Below are positions 37,327 through 47,974 of a DNA stretch of 64,000 bases, in pieces. Source of the DNA: Novosphingobium ovatum (GTDB lineage: Bacteria > Pseudomonadota > Alphaproteobacteria > Sphingomonadales > Sphingomonadaceae); assembly GCF_009909235.1 (NCBI RefSeq), contig NZ_JAAAPO010000002.1, forward strand, positions 372,001 to 436,000. Reading direction: 5' to 3'. A model generated the notes under the pieces. That model had not been told where the DNA came from. It was given only the letters and a program-made list of their open reading frames with translations, and did no database searches. Numbering within the stretch: the first letter of the stretch is position 1; the number at the start of each line of letters is the position of its first letter. Both the position numbers and the translations under genes were made by a program.

Positions 37327-38313
37327 ATGACGATGGCGGTTGCCGACCCTTCTTCGGGCGATTCTGTGGAATCGGGCCTGGCGCTTGCGCTGGCGCGCGG
37401 CGATGCCGTGATTGGCTCGGCTGCGCCGGTTTTGCGCCATTTGCTGGTGCATGATGGCCGGGCGATGTTTGGCGATGATGTGCTGGCGCGGTTGCGGGCG
37501 ATGATGGCCGATCTGGCGCACCAGGTGGTCGACGCGATGGTGATGGCCGCGCCCGGCGGAACGATGGTTGATCGCGCGCAGGATGATGACGGACTGATCG
37601 CGGTGCTGCCCGATGTGCCGGGGCTGTTGGGGCATCTGCACGGGCTGGCGCTGGAATGGCATGTCACGCAAAAGCTGCAGGAACGGCTGGGGCTGGACCC
37701 GGTGCTGGCGCCCTTGGTGCAGGCGCTGATCGCCTCGGGCGAGGCGGAGGCGGCAGGGCGGGCGATGCGCTTGCTGGCCGCGCAGGCGCGGTTTGCGCAG
37801 GGGCAGCGGCGGATGCAGTTGTCGATCACCGAGTTGCCGGCCGAATTGTTGCATGGTGTGCTGGTGGCGATGCATGTCTGGGCTGATGGTGACGTGGATC
37901 GGGGCATGGCACAGGCCGCCACCGGGGCCGAGCGGGCGTTGCGCGCCTGTTATGACGAAGGTTCGACCCGCATTGGCCTGACCGCAGCGTTAGTGTCGGG
38001 CATGGGGGCAGGGGCGCTGGCAGCGCTTAATCCTCTGCATGCGGGGGTGGCGATTTTTGCCTCGGCACTGGCACAGGCCAGCGGGCAGGGGCGTGATACG
38101 GCTTTGCTTTCCATGCAGGAGGGCCAGACGGCGCGGTTGGGCCTTGGCTTGCGGGCCGCCGGGCTGAACATCGGCGCGATCGAGGCGGCGATCAGCGCGT
38201 TGCACCCTCAGGCCTGGATCCCGCCCGAACTGGCCCGCTTGCCTGCCGAACGGGCCGCGCAAATCATCGCGGACAGCTCCTTGATGCGCAGGAGCAGCCG
38301 TGACGCAGGTTGA
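37327..38313 (+). CDS. Conserved helical protein, function unknown
   Basis: A 328-residue Ala/Leu-rich protein without signal peptide or recognised motif. The sequence is mostly helical (for example LARLRAMMADLAHQVVDAMVM and RAMRLLAAQARFAQGQRRM), with one more hydrophobic stretch near residues 225-250 (LTAALVSGMGAGALAALNPLHAG, cut short here to its core) that might contact a membrane. The end overlaps the histidine-kinase-like gene by 14 bases, so the two are translationally coupled and probably work together. Start taken at the ATG at 37327; a second ATG follows two codons later. Confidence 0.6.
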   Translation: MTMAVADPSSGDSVESGLALALARGDAVIGSAAPVLRHLLVHDGRAMFGDDVLARLRAMMADLAHQVVDAMVMAAPGGTMVDRAQDDDGLIAVLPDVPGLLGHLHGLALEWHVTQKLQERLGLDPVLAPLVQALIASGEAEAAGRAMRLLAAQARFAQGQRRMQLSITELPAELLHGVLVAMHVWADGDVDRGMAQAATGAERALRACYDEGSTRIGLTAALVSGMGAGALAALNPLHAGVAIFASALAQASGQGRDTALLSMQEGQTARLGLGLRAAGLNIGAIEAAISALHPQAWIPPELARLPAERAAQIIADSSLMRRSSRDAG

Positions 38314-39682
38314 ACGCATCGCCATCACCGCCCGCAGCGACGCGGCCGATCATCTGGTCAGCGCGGACGAACCGCTGGCTTCGTTGCAATTGCGCTGTGG
38401 CGGGGTGATCCCCGGCGCGATCGCCGTGCCTGAACTGCGCGAGGTCGTGGCCAAGGCGCGCGGGTTTGGCCTGAAGATGGCGCGCCCTATTCTGGCGCAG
38501 GACGGCACCGACACGATCCGCGCGTGGATCGAGGTGACGCCGCAGGCCGATGCGCAGGGTGGCTGTCTGATCGCTTTGCGCAATTGGCAGGCAACGCCAT
38601 TGCCGCCCGAACCGGCCGATCTGGCCAGTAGGCGGCGGATGGAAATCGATCGTGCTCTGGCCGAGCTGACGGCGCGGTTGGACGCGGCGCAGGGGGTTTT
38701 GACGGTGGACGCTGATGCGCCCGATCTGGCCGAATGCGCCGCCGCGATGCGCGCCGGGATTGGGCGGCACTGGACGCAATTCGTCACGCTCAAGGACCTG
38801 AGCCACCGCGCGCCATTGCACTGGCGGTTGCTGGACGGGGTGGAATTGACCGTGCCGGGGTCGGTGCGGGTGTGGCGCGCGACTTTGGTGCCGCAATCGG
38901 GAGGTGATGGCGGCATTGCCGGGTTCGAACTGTGCCTGAACAGCGATAGCCCCATGGCGGTCGAGCTTGTGCCTGTGGTTCAGGTGGTGGCCCAGCCGGT
39001 GGCGGCGCCGCCGGTGATAGGGCGTGAATTGGCGCCCGTTCTGCGCCAACCCATCGCGCGCATCATCGCCAATGCCGAAACGATCCGCACCCGTTTGGCG
39101 GGTCCTTTGGCGGCGGAATATGCCGCCTATGCCGGCGATATCGCCACGGCGGGCCAGCATCTGATGGGGTTGGTAGAGGATCTGGCCGATATCGAGGTGA
39201 TCGAGGGCGCGGGCTTTGCCCCGGCGGCCGATCGGATTGATCTGGCCGATGTGGCGCGCCGGGCGGCGGGCATCCTGTCGGTGCGGGCGCGGGAAAAGGG
39301 CATCACCATCGCCGCGCCGGGCGAGGAAACGCATTTGCCCGCTGTGGGGGAATTCCGCCGCGTGCTGCAGATCCTGTTGAACCTGATCGGAAATGCGATC
39401 CGCTATAGCCCGGAAAACTCGGTGATTTCGCTGATCCTGACGCGCACGCCCCATTTGGCGCGGATCGCGGTGGCAGATCAGGGGCCGGGCATTCCGCCGG
39501 GCGACGCGCTGCGGGTGTTTGACAAGTTCGAGCGTCTGGGCCGCAGCGGCGATGGCGGCAGCGGGCTGGGCCTGTATATCTCGCGCAGGTTGGCCCGCGC
39601 GATGGGCGGCGAATTGTCGGTCGATGCCGCCAGCAAGATTGGCGCGCGTTTCGTGCTGGATCTGCCTGCCGATCAGGGGTGA
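38300..39682 (+). CDS. Histidine-kinase-like protein with degenerate H-box
   Basis: 460 residues, soluble. After about 230 N-terminal residues of unclear sensor type, a HisKA-like helical pair begins (about 240-300), where the normal SHELRTPL box reads APVLRQPI: the phosphoacceptor His is Pro246. The ATP-binding domain looks complete, with N-box residues in LLNLIGNAIRYS (about 359-370), G1 DQGPGIP (about 393-399) and G2 GSGLGLYISRR (about 420-430). The protein may therefore bind ATP and a partner without autophosphorylation on the standard residue. Downstream, a GTG overlaps its stop and opens a 37-residue membrane peptide. No receiver-domain gene lies next to it. Confidence 0.78.
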   Translation: MTQVERIAITARSDAADHLVSADEPLASLQLRCGGVIPGAIAVPELREVVAKARGFGLKMARPILAQDGTDTIRAWIEVTPQADAQGGCLIALRNWQATPLPPEPADLASRRRMEIDRALAELTARLDAAQGVLTVDADAPDLAECAAAMRAGIGRHWTQFVTLKDLSHRAPLHWRLLDGVELTVPGSVRVWRATLVPQSGGDGGIAGFELCLNSDSPMAVELVPVVQVVAQPVAAPPVIGRELAPVLRQPIARIIANAETIRTRLAGPLAAEYAAYAGDIATAGQHLMGLVEDLADIEVIEGAGFAPAADRIDLADVARRAAGILSVRAREKGITIAAPGEETHLPAVGEFRRVLQILLNLIGNAIRYSPENSVISLILTRTPHLARIAVADQGPGIPPGDALRVFDKFERLGRSGDGGSGLGLYISRRLARAMGGELSVDAASKIGARFVLDLPADQG

Positions 39683-39792
39683 GCGGGCCGCCACCCAAGG
39701 CAGGCCAAACCCGCGGCGGCTGCATTGTGCTGGCAATCGTGCTTGTCCTGTTGGGCGGTATGTTTGTGCTCAATGCGGTGATCACGCCCTAA
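39679..39792 (+). CDS. Small single-span membrane peptide
   Basis: A 37-residue ORF starting with a GTG that overlaps the stop of the histidine-kinase-like gene (GTGA). It has a polar N-terminus (SGPPPKAGQTRGG) and one hydrophobic helix (about residues 15-35, CIVLAIVLVLLGGMFVLNAV). The exact overlap and clear membrane helix support a real coding sequence, but the short length leaves doubt. Confidence 0.5.
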   Translation: MSGPPPKAGQTRGGCIVLAIVLVLLGGMFVLNAVITP

Positions 39793-39850
39793 ACCGCGCG
39801 GCATCAGGGTACATCCCGCCGCCTTGCCACAGCGATCACGCAAAGCAAAA

Positions 39851-39880
39851 GGCGCGGAAGGTTTCCCCTCCGCGCCCTTT
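39851..39880. terminator. gltA: Bidirectional intrinsic terminator downstream of gltA
   Basis: Stem GGCGCGGA / TCCGCGCC (39851-39858 with 39869-39876), followed by a short T-run on the plus strand (CTTTG) and TTTTGC on the minus strand. Ends gltA and probably the row of plus-strand genes before it. Confidence 0.8.
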
Positions 39881-39900
39881 GTTTGCCGTTTGGCGCCGCG

Positions 39901-39931
39901 CTTAACGCGCCGACAGCGGCACGCCTTGACC

Positions 39932-39953
<22 letters not shown>
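39901..39953. repeat. Tandem duplication of the gltA 3' end
   Basis: A 23-base sequence occurs at 39901-39923 and again at 39931-39953 with a 30-base period. The second copy contains the last codons and stop of gltA (VPLSAR-stop); the first copy lies just beyond the stop and would encode the same residues and stop. Confidence 0.85.
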
Positions 39954-41215
<1,262 letters not shown>

Positions 41216-41242
41216 CGCTTTACCTCCTCACCTAATTTCTGT

Positions 41243-42691
41243 TCAGCCGGCCTTGGCCTGCGCGGCGATCCGCGCCAAGGCTTCGTCCCGGCCAAGAAGT
41301 ACCAAAACGTCGAAAATGCCGGGAGACGTGGTCTGCCCGGTCAGGGCCGCGCGCAGCGGCTGGGCCAGCTTGCCCAGGCCCAGGCCCAGCTCACTTGCCA
41401 TTAGCTTCAAAGTGGCTTCCAGACCGTCGATTGTCCAGTCTGTTTCCGCCCCTAGACTTTGGTGGATACGACCCAGCAAAGCGCAAGCTTCATCCGTCAG
41501 CAGCGCGGCGGCCTTCTCCTCGATCGCCAGCGGACGCTGGGCAAACAGGAAAGCGGCGCCGGCCGCCAGATCGTTCAGATCCTTTGCCCGTACCTTGAGC
41601 ACGGGCATGGCGCGGGTCAGCAGATCCATGTCCACCGCATCAGCCGTTATCCGCGGCGCGACCAGTGCCGCCAGACGCACATCTTCGCACTCGCGCAGAT
41701 AATGCCCGTTCAGATTGGCCAGTTTGGCAAAGTCGAACCGTGCCGCGCCCTTGGACACGTCGGTGACGTCAAACCATTCGATCGCCTGCGCGACCGAGAT
41801 GATCTCATCATCGCCATGGCCCCAGCTCAGCCGCATCAGATAGTTCAACACCGCCTCGGGCAGCAGGCCCATCTCGTCACGATAGGCATCCACGCCCAGC
41901 GCGCCGTGGCGCTTGGACAGCTTGGCTCCGTCCGCGCCGTGGATCAGCGGGATATGGGCATAGAACGGATCGTTCCAGCCGCCCTCGATCGCGTGCATCG
42001 CGCGGATAATCACCAACTGACGGAAAGCGTTGTTCAGATGGTCATCGCCACGGATCACGTGGGTCACGCCCATGTCGTGATCGTCCACCACCACAGCCAG
42101 CATATAGGTCGGCGTGCCATCGCTGCGCAGGATGACAAAATCGTCCAGTTCGACATTGGCGACCGTGACGCTGCCCTGCACCAGATCGTTGATGACCGTC
42201 TCGCCCTCACGCGGGGCCTTGATGCGCACGACATAGGGCGCGTCGGCGGGCCATTGGTCGGGCGTGGCGTCGCGCCATTCGGAAACGATGCGGAACGGGC
42301 GCTTTTCGGCCTGCGCCGCCTCGCGGCGGGCGGCCAGTTCTTCCTGCGTCAGATAGCAGCGATAGGCCTGCCCGGCGTCCAGCAGCGCGGCGGCGACCTG
42401 CGCGTGGCGATCGGACCGGGCAAACTGGAACACAGCCGGTTCATCACCGCCCAGACCCAGCCAGTTCAGACCGTCAAAGATCGCCTCGATCGCCGGCTCG
42501 GTCGAGCGGGCGCGGTCGGTATCCTCGATCCGCAGCAGATATTTGCCGCCCATGTGGCGGGCAAACAGCCAGTTGAACAGCGCGGTGCGCGCGCCACCAA
42601 TGTGCAGATAGCCGGTGGGCGAGGGAGCAAAACGGGTGACGACCGGGCGGCCATCGACCAGCTTGCCATTTTCCACGCCAACACTTGCCAT
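41243..42691 (-). CDS. gltX: Glutamyl-tRNA synthetase
   Basis: Charges tRNA-Glu (and in many alphaproteobacteria also tRNA-Gln, to be amidated later). The 482-residue class I enzyme has the HIGH-type motif in [19 protein letters not shown] and the KMSKS loop as KLSKRHGAL. The chosen ATG at 42691 has GGAG six bases upstream; an ATG at 42703 is also possible. The frame stays open far upstream of the start without family sequence. gltA follows 27 bases later. Confidence 0.95.
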   Translation of the reverse strand: MASVGVENGKLVDGRPVVTRFAPSPTGYLHIGGARTALFNWLFARHMGGKYLLRIEDTDRARSTEPAIEAIFDGLNWLGLGGDEPAVFQFARSDRHAQVAAALLDAGQAYRCYLTQEELAARREAAQAEKRPFRIVSEWRDATPDQWPADAPYVVRIKAPREGETVINDLVQGSVTVANVELDDFVILRSDGTPTYMLAVVVDDHDMGVTHVIRGDDHLNNAFRQLVIIRAMHAIEGGWNDPFYAHIPLIHGADGAKLSKRHGALGVDAYRDEMGLLPEAVLNYLMRLSWGHGDDEIISVAQAIEWFDVTDVSKGAARFDFAKLANLNGHYLRECEDVRLAALVAPRITADAVDMDLLTRAMPVLKVRAKDLNDLAAGAAFLFAQRPLAIEEKAAALLTDEACALLGRIHQSLGAETDWTIDGLEATLKLMASELGLGLGKLAQPLRAALTGQTTSPGIFDVLVLLGRDEALARIAAQAKAG

Positions 42692-42760
42692 TCGCGACTC
42701 CATATTGTTCCATGTGCAACGAGCAGGCGCCCCCTTTGGGCGCCAGGGGGGAGCGGGCCG

Positions 42761-44977
42761 TTGTCCGTGAGGTTTGCCACAACCGCACAGTCGGGAATCG
42801 ACCCTATCCCTGTGTCCGATACCGCTGCATCGCAGCAAGCCCATTGGCGCAGCCGCGCGTCCTTTGCAAGGGCTGGCAATGCAATAGAGCAATTTCTTGC
42901 CACGGCCGAATATGACGGGTTGGCATGGCTGGTGGCGGGCTTTGCCTTGGGAATTGCGGCGTGGTTCGTGCTGCCGGGGCGGTCGCAATGGATGGCGCTG
43001 ATTGCGGGCGGCGTGGGGCTGGCATTGGGCGCATGTGCCGCGATGCAGCGAGATGGGCGCTGGCCATGGTGCCGTGCGGCACTGATCGGTATGCCGCTGG
43101 CACTGGCGGCAGGCTGCGCGCTGGTGTGGGCAAAATCGGCCTGGGTGGGCGCAGCTGCGATTCCCTATCCCTCCGTGGTGACGGTGAACGCGCGGATTTT
43201 GGCGCGTGACGCGATGCCAGCTGCGGGCAAAGTGCGGCTGCTGCTGGCGCTGCGTCCAGATGCCTTGGCCGGGCCGATCCGGGCACGGGTGTCGGTGCCG
43301 GACCGTTTTGACTTGTCCGCCGCGCAAGAAGGGGCGATCGTCCGGATCAAGGCGCGGCTGATGCCGCCATCTGCGCCGTTGTGGCCGGGGGCGTATGACG
43401 CAGCCCGCAGGGCGTGGTTTGATGGCGTGGCGGCAACAGGCGCGGCGTTGGGGCCATTGGTGCTGGTGCGGGAGGCGGCTGATGGCGGATCGATCGACCA
43501 TGCGCGCCACGCCTTGGCAGAGCGGGTGCATGCGCGCTTGCCGGGGGCGGCGGGGGGTATTGCGGTGGCGCTGGCCAGTGGCGAGCGTGGGGCGCTGAGC
43601 GCGTCGGACGAGGCCGCGATGCGCGATGCAGGCCTGACACATTTGTTGTCGGTCAGTGGTTTGCACGTCAGTGCGGTGGTTGGCGGCGCCTATTGGATTG
43701 TACTGCGGTTGTTGGCGCTGTGGCCGTGGCTGGCGCTGCGGGTGCGGTTGCCGCTGATCGCGGGAGGCGCAGGGGCCTTGGCGGGCATCGCCTACACGCT
43801 GTTGACAGGGGCACAGGTACCCACGTTGCGGTCCTGCGTTGGGGCGCTGCTGGTGCTGGCCGCGGTGGCCTTCGGACGGCAACCGATGTCGCTGCGGCTG
43901 TTGGCGCTGGCGGGGTTTGTCGTCCTGTTGCTATGGCCCGAATCTGTCGTTGGCCCCTCGTTTCAGATGAGCTTTGGCGCGGTATTGGCGATTGTCGCCC
44001 TGCATCAGGCGCGCCCTGCCCGCGCCTTTTTGGCGGCGCGTGACGAAGGCTGGCTGTGGCGACACGGGCGGCAATGGGTGATGCTGTTGCTGACCGGGCT
44101 GGTGATTGAACTAGCGCTGATGCCAATCACCTTTTTCCATTTCCATCGCGGCGGGGTGTATGGCGCTTTGGCCAATCTGGTGGCGATCCCGTTGACGACC
44201 GTGGTGGTGATGCCGCTGCTTGCGGGCGCGCTCGCGCTGGATGCGGTGGTGGGAGGGCTATCCACGCCACTATGGCAGGCGACGGCGGCATCGCTGGACG
44301 GGCTGTTGGGGCTGGCGCGCGCGGTGGCCGCCCGTCCGGATGCGGTGACAGTGATCCCGACGATGGGGGAAGGCGTTTTTGGCCTGTTTCTGGCGGGCAT
44401 GATATGGCTGGCGCTGTGGCGCGGCACGATGCGCGCTTGGGGGATCGTGCCCGCATTGGCCGGCGCCGTGGCACTGGCCATGGCCCGCCCAGCAGATGTC
44501 CTGATCTCGCCCGATGCGCACCACATTGGCATGCTGGTGGACGATGGTGCGCAATTGGTGGTGCTGGGGCAGGGGCGCAGCACGTTTTACACCGCCGCGA
44601 TGCTGGAAGCCGAAGGGCAGAGCCTACCGTTCCGACCATTGCCCAGTTGGCAAGGCGCAAGATGCAACACCGATTTCTGTCGCGTGGTGCTTCGGCGCCC
44701 GGAGCGGGACTGGACGTTTTTGCTGGGGCGCAATGATCACAGTGCGGCGACCGAGGCGATGGTCGTGGCCTGCGCTGGGGTAGATGTGGTGATCGCCCGG
44801 ACGCCCTTGCCGGCCGAATGCCACCCGCGTCACTTGAAAGTGGACAAGGACGTGTTGCATTATGCTGGCGGCATGGCGCTGTATCTGGCCGAAGGGCGCG
44901 TGCTGCGCGTGGCGGACAGTCAAGGCCAGCACCCCTGGTGGCGCGCACCCAGCGTCAGACCGCAAACGCCACAGTAA
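42761..44977 (+). CDS. comEC: ComEC/Rec2-family DNA uptake channel protein
   Basis: Inner-membrane protein that carries single-stranded DNA into the cell in natural transformation. The 738-residue protein starts at a TTG with a GGGGGGAG site (a GTG two codons later is the alternative). It has several N-terminal helices with a DUF4131-like region, then the competence domain with [16 protein letters not shown] and many membrane helices (about 240-560). The C-terminal beta-lactamase-like part is degenerate: no HxHxDH metal motif. The gene is divergent from gltX and ends near lexA. The lexA neighbour is a standard alphaproteobacterial order. Confidence 0.9.
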   Translation: MSVRFATTAQSGIDPIPVSDTAASQQAHWRSRASFARAGNAIEQFLATAEYDGLAWLVAGFALGIAAWFVLPGRSQWMALIAGGVGLALGACAAMQRDGRWPWCRAALIGMPLALAAGCALVWAKSAWVGAAAIPYPSVVTVNARILARDAMPAAGKVRLLLALRPDALAGPIRARVSVPDRFDLSAAQEGAIVRIKARLMPPSAPLWPGAYDAARRAWFDGVAATGAALGPLVLVREAADGGSIDHARHALAERVHARLPGAAGGIAVALASGERGALSASDEAAMRDAGLTHLLSVSGLHVSAVVGGAYWIVLRLLALWPWLALRVRLPLIAGGAGALAGIAYTLLTGAQVPTLRSCVGALLVLAAVAFGRQPMSLRLLALAGFVVLLLWPESVVGPSFQMSFGAVLAIVALHQARPARAFLAARDEGWLWRHGRQWVMLLLTGLVIELALMPITFFHFHRGGVYGALANLVAIPLTTVVVMPLLAGALALDAVVGGLSTPLWQATAASLDGLLGLARAVAARPDAVTVIPTMGEGVFGLFLAGMIWLALWRGTMRAWGIVPALAGAVALAMARPADVLISPDAHHIGMLVDDGAQLVVLGQGRSTFYTAAMLEAEGQSLPFRPLPSWQGARCNTDFCRVVLRRPERDWTFLLGRNDHSAATEAMVVACAGVDVVIARTPLPAECHPRHLKVDKDVLHYAGGMALYLAEGRVLRVADSQGQHPWWRAPSVRPQTPQ

Positions 44978-45051
44978 ATGCGCAGGGATTTGCCGCGTTG
45001 AGCAGGGAAGGGGGGCAGTCATCCTCCCGCTTGGTCACGCCCGATACCCGC

Positions 45052-45756
45052 TCAGTGATACCGGCGCAGCAGCCCCGCCAGACGGCCCTGCACCTGCACC
45101 TCTCCGGGGCGGTAATATTGCGGATCATAGGCTGCGTTGGCCGGGTCCAGACGGATCATCCCGCCCTCACGACGCAGATATTTCAGCGTTGCTTCTTCGC
45201 CTCGAACCAGTGCCACGACGATCTCGCCATCGCGCGCCACCTCTGTCCGGCGGATCAGTGCCAGATCGCCATCCAGAATGCCTGCCTCAACCATGGAATC
45301 GCCTGAAACTTCCAGCGCGTAATGCTCACCCGATCCCAGCAGCGCGGCGGGTACAGGCAGCATCGACTGTCCTTCCAACGCCTCAATCGGGACACCGGCG
45401 GCGATGCGGCCATGCAGCGGGATCTCGACGATGTCATTGGCGGCCGCTGGTACCACCTTGCGTGTGGTGTCCACCACCGGCTTGGTCACAGGCTTGGCCG
45501 CTGTTTCCACCGTTGCAGCTGGACGTGCACCGCCCGTCACATCCTCGGGCTGACGCAGGATTTCCAGCGCGCGGGCGCGGTTGGGCAGGCGGCGGATAAA
45601 GCCACGCTCCTCCAGCGCCGAAATCAGCCGGTGCACGCCCGACTTTGACTTCAGGTCCAACGCTTCCTTCATCTCTTCGAAACTGGGGGAAACGCCGGTG
45701 TCTTCCAACCGGGCCTGGATAAAGCGGATCAGCTCGTGCTGCTTGCGGGTCAGCAT
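45052..45756 (-). CDS. lexA: LexA SOS repressor
   Basis: Repressor of DNA-damage genes, self-cleaved on contact with RecA filaments. The 234-residue protein begins at the ATG at 45756 ([10 protein letters not shown]); the open frame runs 23 codons further but crosses no better site. The winged helix includes [19 protein letters not shown] and [16 protein letters not shown]. The cleavage site is Ala-Gly in [11 protein letters not shown], the catalytic Ser lies in [11 protein letters not shown] and the Lys in [10 protein letters not shown] linker of about 40 residues rich in Ala/Pro/Thr separates the domains. A LexA box and promoter lie upstream, so it is self-regulated. Confidence 0.96.
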   Translation of the reverse strand: MLTRKQHELIRFIQARLEDTGVSPSFEEMKEALDLKSKSGVHRLISALEERGFIRRLPNRARALEILRQPEDVTGGARPAATVETAAKPVTKPVVDTTRKVVPAAANDIVEIPLHGRIAAGVPIEALEGQSMLPVPAALLGSGEHYALEVSGDSMVEAGILDGDLALIRRTEVARDGEIVVALVRGEEATLKYLRREGGMIRLDPANAAYDPQYYRPGEVQVQGRLAGLLRRYH

Positions 45757-45831
45757 GACGGCCTGCCTTTCTGCGCCGGCCACGATTGCCATGGCCGAAG
45801 GGTCAATGTTCCAATTCGCCCACATCAGCGT

Positions 45832-45846
45832 GAACGGATGTGGAAC
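45832..45846 (-). promoter_or_regulatory. LexA binding site (SOS box, alphaproteobacterial type)
   Basis: On the minus strand it reads GTTC-N7-GTTC (GTTCCACATCCGTTC), the direct-repeat operator of alphaproteobacterial LexA. It abuts the -10 of the lexA promoter and covers the likely transcript start. Confidence 0.9.
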
Positions 45847-45874
45847 AATTAAGCAACAGATTGGCTTGCGTCAA
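45847..45874 (-). promoter_or_regulatory. lexA: lexA promoter
   Basis: TTGACG (45869-45874) and TTAATT (45847-45852) separated by 16 bases on the minus strand, immediately upstream of the SOS box. Confidence 0.72.
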
Positions 45875-45882
45875 GCATCCTT

Positions 45883-47085
45883 TCACACCAGCGTGGTGAT
45901 ATTGGTCAAAACCACGTTAACCTGCTGCCCCGCAGCAACCGCAGGTCCATCGGCCGGGCAATCGATCAGGCAATTGCTGGCGGCCATCGCGGCCAGAGCG
46001 CTGGAATCGCGCATGGGGTTGGGCCAAACCTGTGTTCCGTCCCAAAATCCCCGGCGGAATTCACGGCGCTGCCCGCCGGGCGCCAGATCCTGCGCCACCG
46101 GCAAACGCACTGTCACAGGCAAAGGCGCCGCAGCGCCCAGCATCGCGCGCAGCACCGGCAGGGCAAACAGATGGGCAGTCACCATGCTGGACACCGGATT
46201 GCCGGGCAGCCCGATCACCATCGTGTCGCCTTTGCGCGCCACCAGCAACGGTTTGCCGGGGCGGATTGCCACCTTCCAGAAATCGATCGTCGCGCCCCAT
46301 GCCTCCAGCGCGGGGCGGATCAGGTCATGGTCCCCGACCGAAGCCCCCCCGCTGGTCAGGATCAGGTCCGCCCCCGCGCAGGCTTCCAGCGCGCCGACCA
46401 GCGCGTCCAGCCGGTCGGGCACCGGGCCGTGGCGCGCGATATGGCAAGCCGCTGCGGGCAGTAACGCAGCCAGCATCGCTCCGTTGCTGGCGGGGATCTG
46501 ATGCGCGGCGCAAGGGGTGCCTATGGCGGAGAGTTCGTCGCCGCTGTCGATGATGGCCACGCGGGCGCGGCGGCGCACCGGTACATGGGCGTGCCCGGCG
46601 GCGATCGCCAGCGCCACTTGCGCCGGGCCGATCCCTGTCCCCGCGTTCAGCACTGCTGTTCCGGTTGAAAAGTCAAATCCGGCGCGGCGGATATGGCGAT
46701 CTTGTGGCGTGGGGGGCGTGCCGGTCAGGCGCAACATGTCGCCCTCGCGCGTGCAATCCTCCTGCAACAGCACGACGCCTGCGCCATCGGGCAGCAGCGC
46801 TCCGGTCGATATCCGCACCGCCTGGCCGGCCGCGACCCGCCCGGCAAAGGGGTGTCCGGCGGCGCTTTCGCCCACCACCTGCCACGGTCCCGCCAGATCG
46901 TCGGCCGCCAAGGCATAGCCATCCATCGCCGAAAGATCTGCCGCTGGTTGTCGACGCAACGCAGTCAGGGGCGCGGCCAGATAGCGCCCCAGCGCGTCCT
47001 CTACCCCCGCATGTTCGTGCGGCAGGGCAGGGGCCAGCGCGATCAGGCGAGCCTGCGCCTCCTCCATCGGCAAGGGTGCGGCCAT
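45883..47085 (-). CDS. moeA: Molybdopterin molybdotransferase
   Basis: Inserts molybdate into adenylylated molybdopterin to complete molybdenum cofactor. The 400-residue protein starts at the ATG that overlaps the moaC stop (ATGA). Motifs: DLSAMDGYAL near the N-terminus, SNGAMLAALL, the TSGGASVGDHD segment with the catalytic aspartate, and VIGLPGNPVSS. The C-terminal beta domain is present. It is co-transcribed with moaC; no molybdoenzyme gene is in the window. Confidence 0.93.
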   Translation of the reverse strand: MAAPLPMEEAQARLIALAPALPHEHAGVEDALGRYLAAPLTALRRQPAADLSAMDGYALAADDLAGPWQVVGESAAGHPFAGRVAAGQAVRISTGALLPDGAGVVLLQEDCTREGDMLRLTGTPPTPQDRHIRRAGFDFSTGTAVLNAGTGIGPAQVALAIAAGHAHVPVRRRARVAIIDSGDELSAIGTPCAAHQIPASNGAMLAALLPAAACHIARHGPVPDRLDALVGALEACAGADLILTSGGASVGDHDLIRPALEAWGATIDFWKVAIRPGKPLLVARKGDTMVIGLPGNPVSSMVTAHLFALPVLRAMLGAAAPLPVTVRLPVAQDLAPGGQRREFRRGFWDGTQVWPNPMRDSSALAAMAASNCLIDCPADGPAVAAGQQVNVVLTNITTLV

Positions 47086-47564
47086 CACACCGCCCCTTCG
47101 GCGCGCCAATGGCCGGATTTGCCGCCGCGCTTCTCGATCAGGCGGATGGCGCTGATCACCATGCCCTTGTCGATCGCCTTGGCCATGTCGTAAATCGTCA
47201 GCAGCGCGATGGAAACGGCGGTCATGGCCTCCATTTCCACGCCGGTCTTGCCCGTCAGGCTGGCGGTCGCGGTGGCGGTGATGCCCGTGTCATCCAGCGT
47301 GAAATCCACCCCCACGCTATGCAGCGGCAAAGGGTGGCACAGCGGGATCAGCTCAGCCGTGCGTTTGGCGGCCATGATGCCGGCGATGCGCGCCGCGGCC
47401 AGCACGTCGCCTTTTGGCACAGCGCCATCGCGGATCGCGGCAAGGGCGTCATGTGACATGCGGATATGGCCGCTGGCGATGGCCACCCGCATGGTGTCCG
47501 CCTTGGCGCCGACATCGACCATGCGGGCATGGCCATTCGCGTCCAGATGGGTCAATTCACTCAT
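47085..47564 (-). CDS. moaC: Cyclic pyranopterin monophosphate synthase
   Basis: With MoaA it turns GTP into the first pterin intermediate of molybdenum cofactor. The 159-residue protein has the full family pattern: [12 protein letters not shown] near the start, [17 protein letters not shown] in the middle, [20 protein letters not shown] with catalytic residues, and a KRGGKSG tail. The ATG at 47564 follows AGAGG. The stop overlaps the moeA start. Confidence 0.95.
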   Translation of the reverse strand: MSELTHLDANGHARMVDVGAKADTMRVAIASGHIRMSHDALAAIRDGAVPKGDVLAAARIAGIMAAKRTAELIPLCHPLPLHSVGVDFTLDDTGITATATASLTGKTGVEMEAMTAVSIALLTIYDMAKAIDKGMVISAIRLIEKRGGKSGHWRAEGAV

Positions 47565-47650
47565 TGCATCCTCTTGATCGCGCCCGCATGCCGACGCAAC
47601 AGCATTTTTGCCGCGCGGCATGATCGACGGGCGAATCAAAGGGATGGTTT

Positions 47651-47967
47651 GTGGCTCAGATCTTTGCGCGGGATCTGGTCTATGACGGTTGGAACAAGTT
47701 CTATCGGTCGGAGGTGGGCTTTGCCGATGGCGGCGGGGGCGAGCCGCACCTGCTGTGCAATGGTTCGGCGGTGGGGGCGTTGCCCTATCACCCGGTGCGG
47801 TGGGTGGCAGAGGACGGGGGCGCCGAGGGGGAGCAGGTTTCATCACCGTCCACGAGATGCCGCTGGACGATTTGCGCGCGATGGTGCTGGACGGGCGGCT
47901 GATCGATGCCAAAACGCTGGTCCGCGCACAGGCATTGCTGATCCGCCACCCGGAAATGTGGGGTTAG
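47651..47967 (+). pseudogene. Remnant of a nudix-hydrolase-type gene, internally deleted and frameshifted
   Basis: A frame opening at the GTG at 47651 reads [20 protein letters not shown], resembling the start of ADP-ribose/GDP-mannose-type nudix hydrolases. After the G-rich region near 47818-47838 the reading continues in another frame as [19 protein letters not shown] and [16 protein letters not shown], which looks like the C-terminal end of the same family. The nudix box with its REx2EExGU-type glutamates is missing. The simplest reading is a deletion of the core with a frameshift. It is the only plus-strand gene-like segment in the minus-strand trp-moa-lexA block. Confidence 0.6.
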
Positions 47968-47974
47968 CCCGCGC

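Noticed and set aside
42726..42744. GGCGCCC-5-GGGCGCC hairpin as a terminator between gltX and comEC
   Set aside because: It lies in a divergent promoter region with no gene ending there and no T-run; it could be an operator, but there is no evidence.
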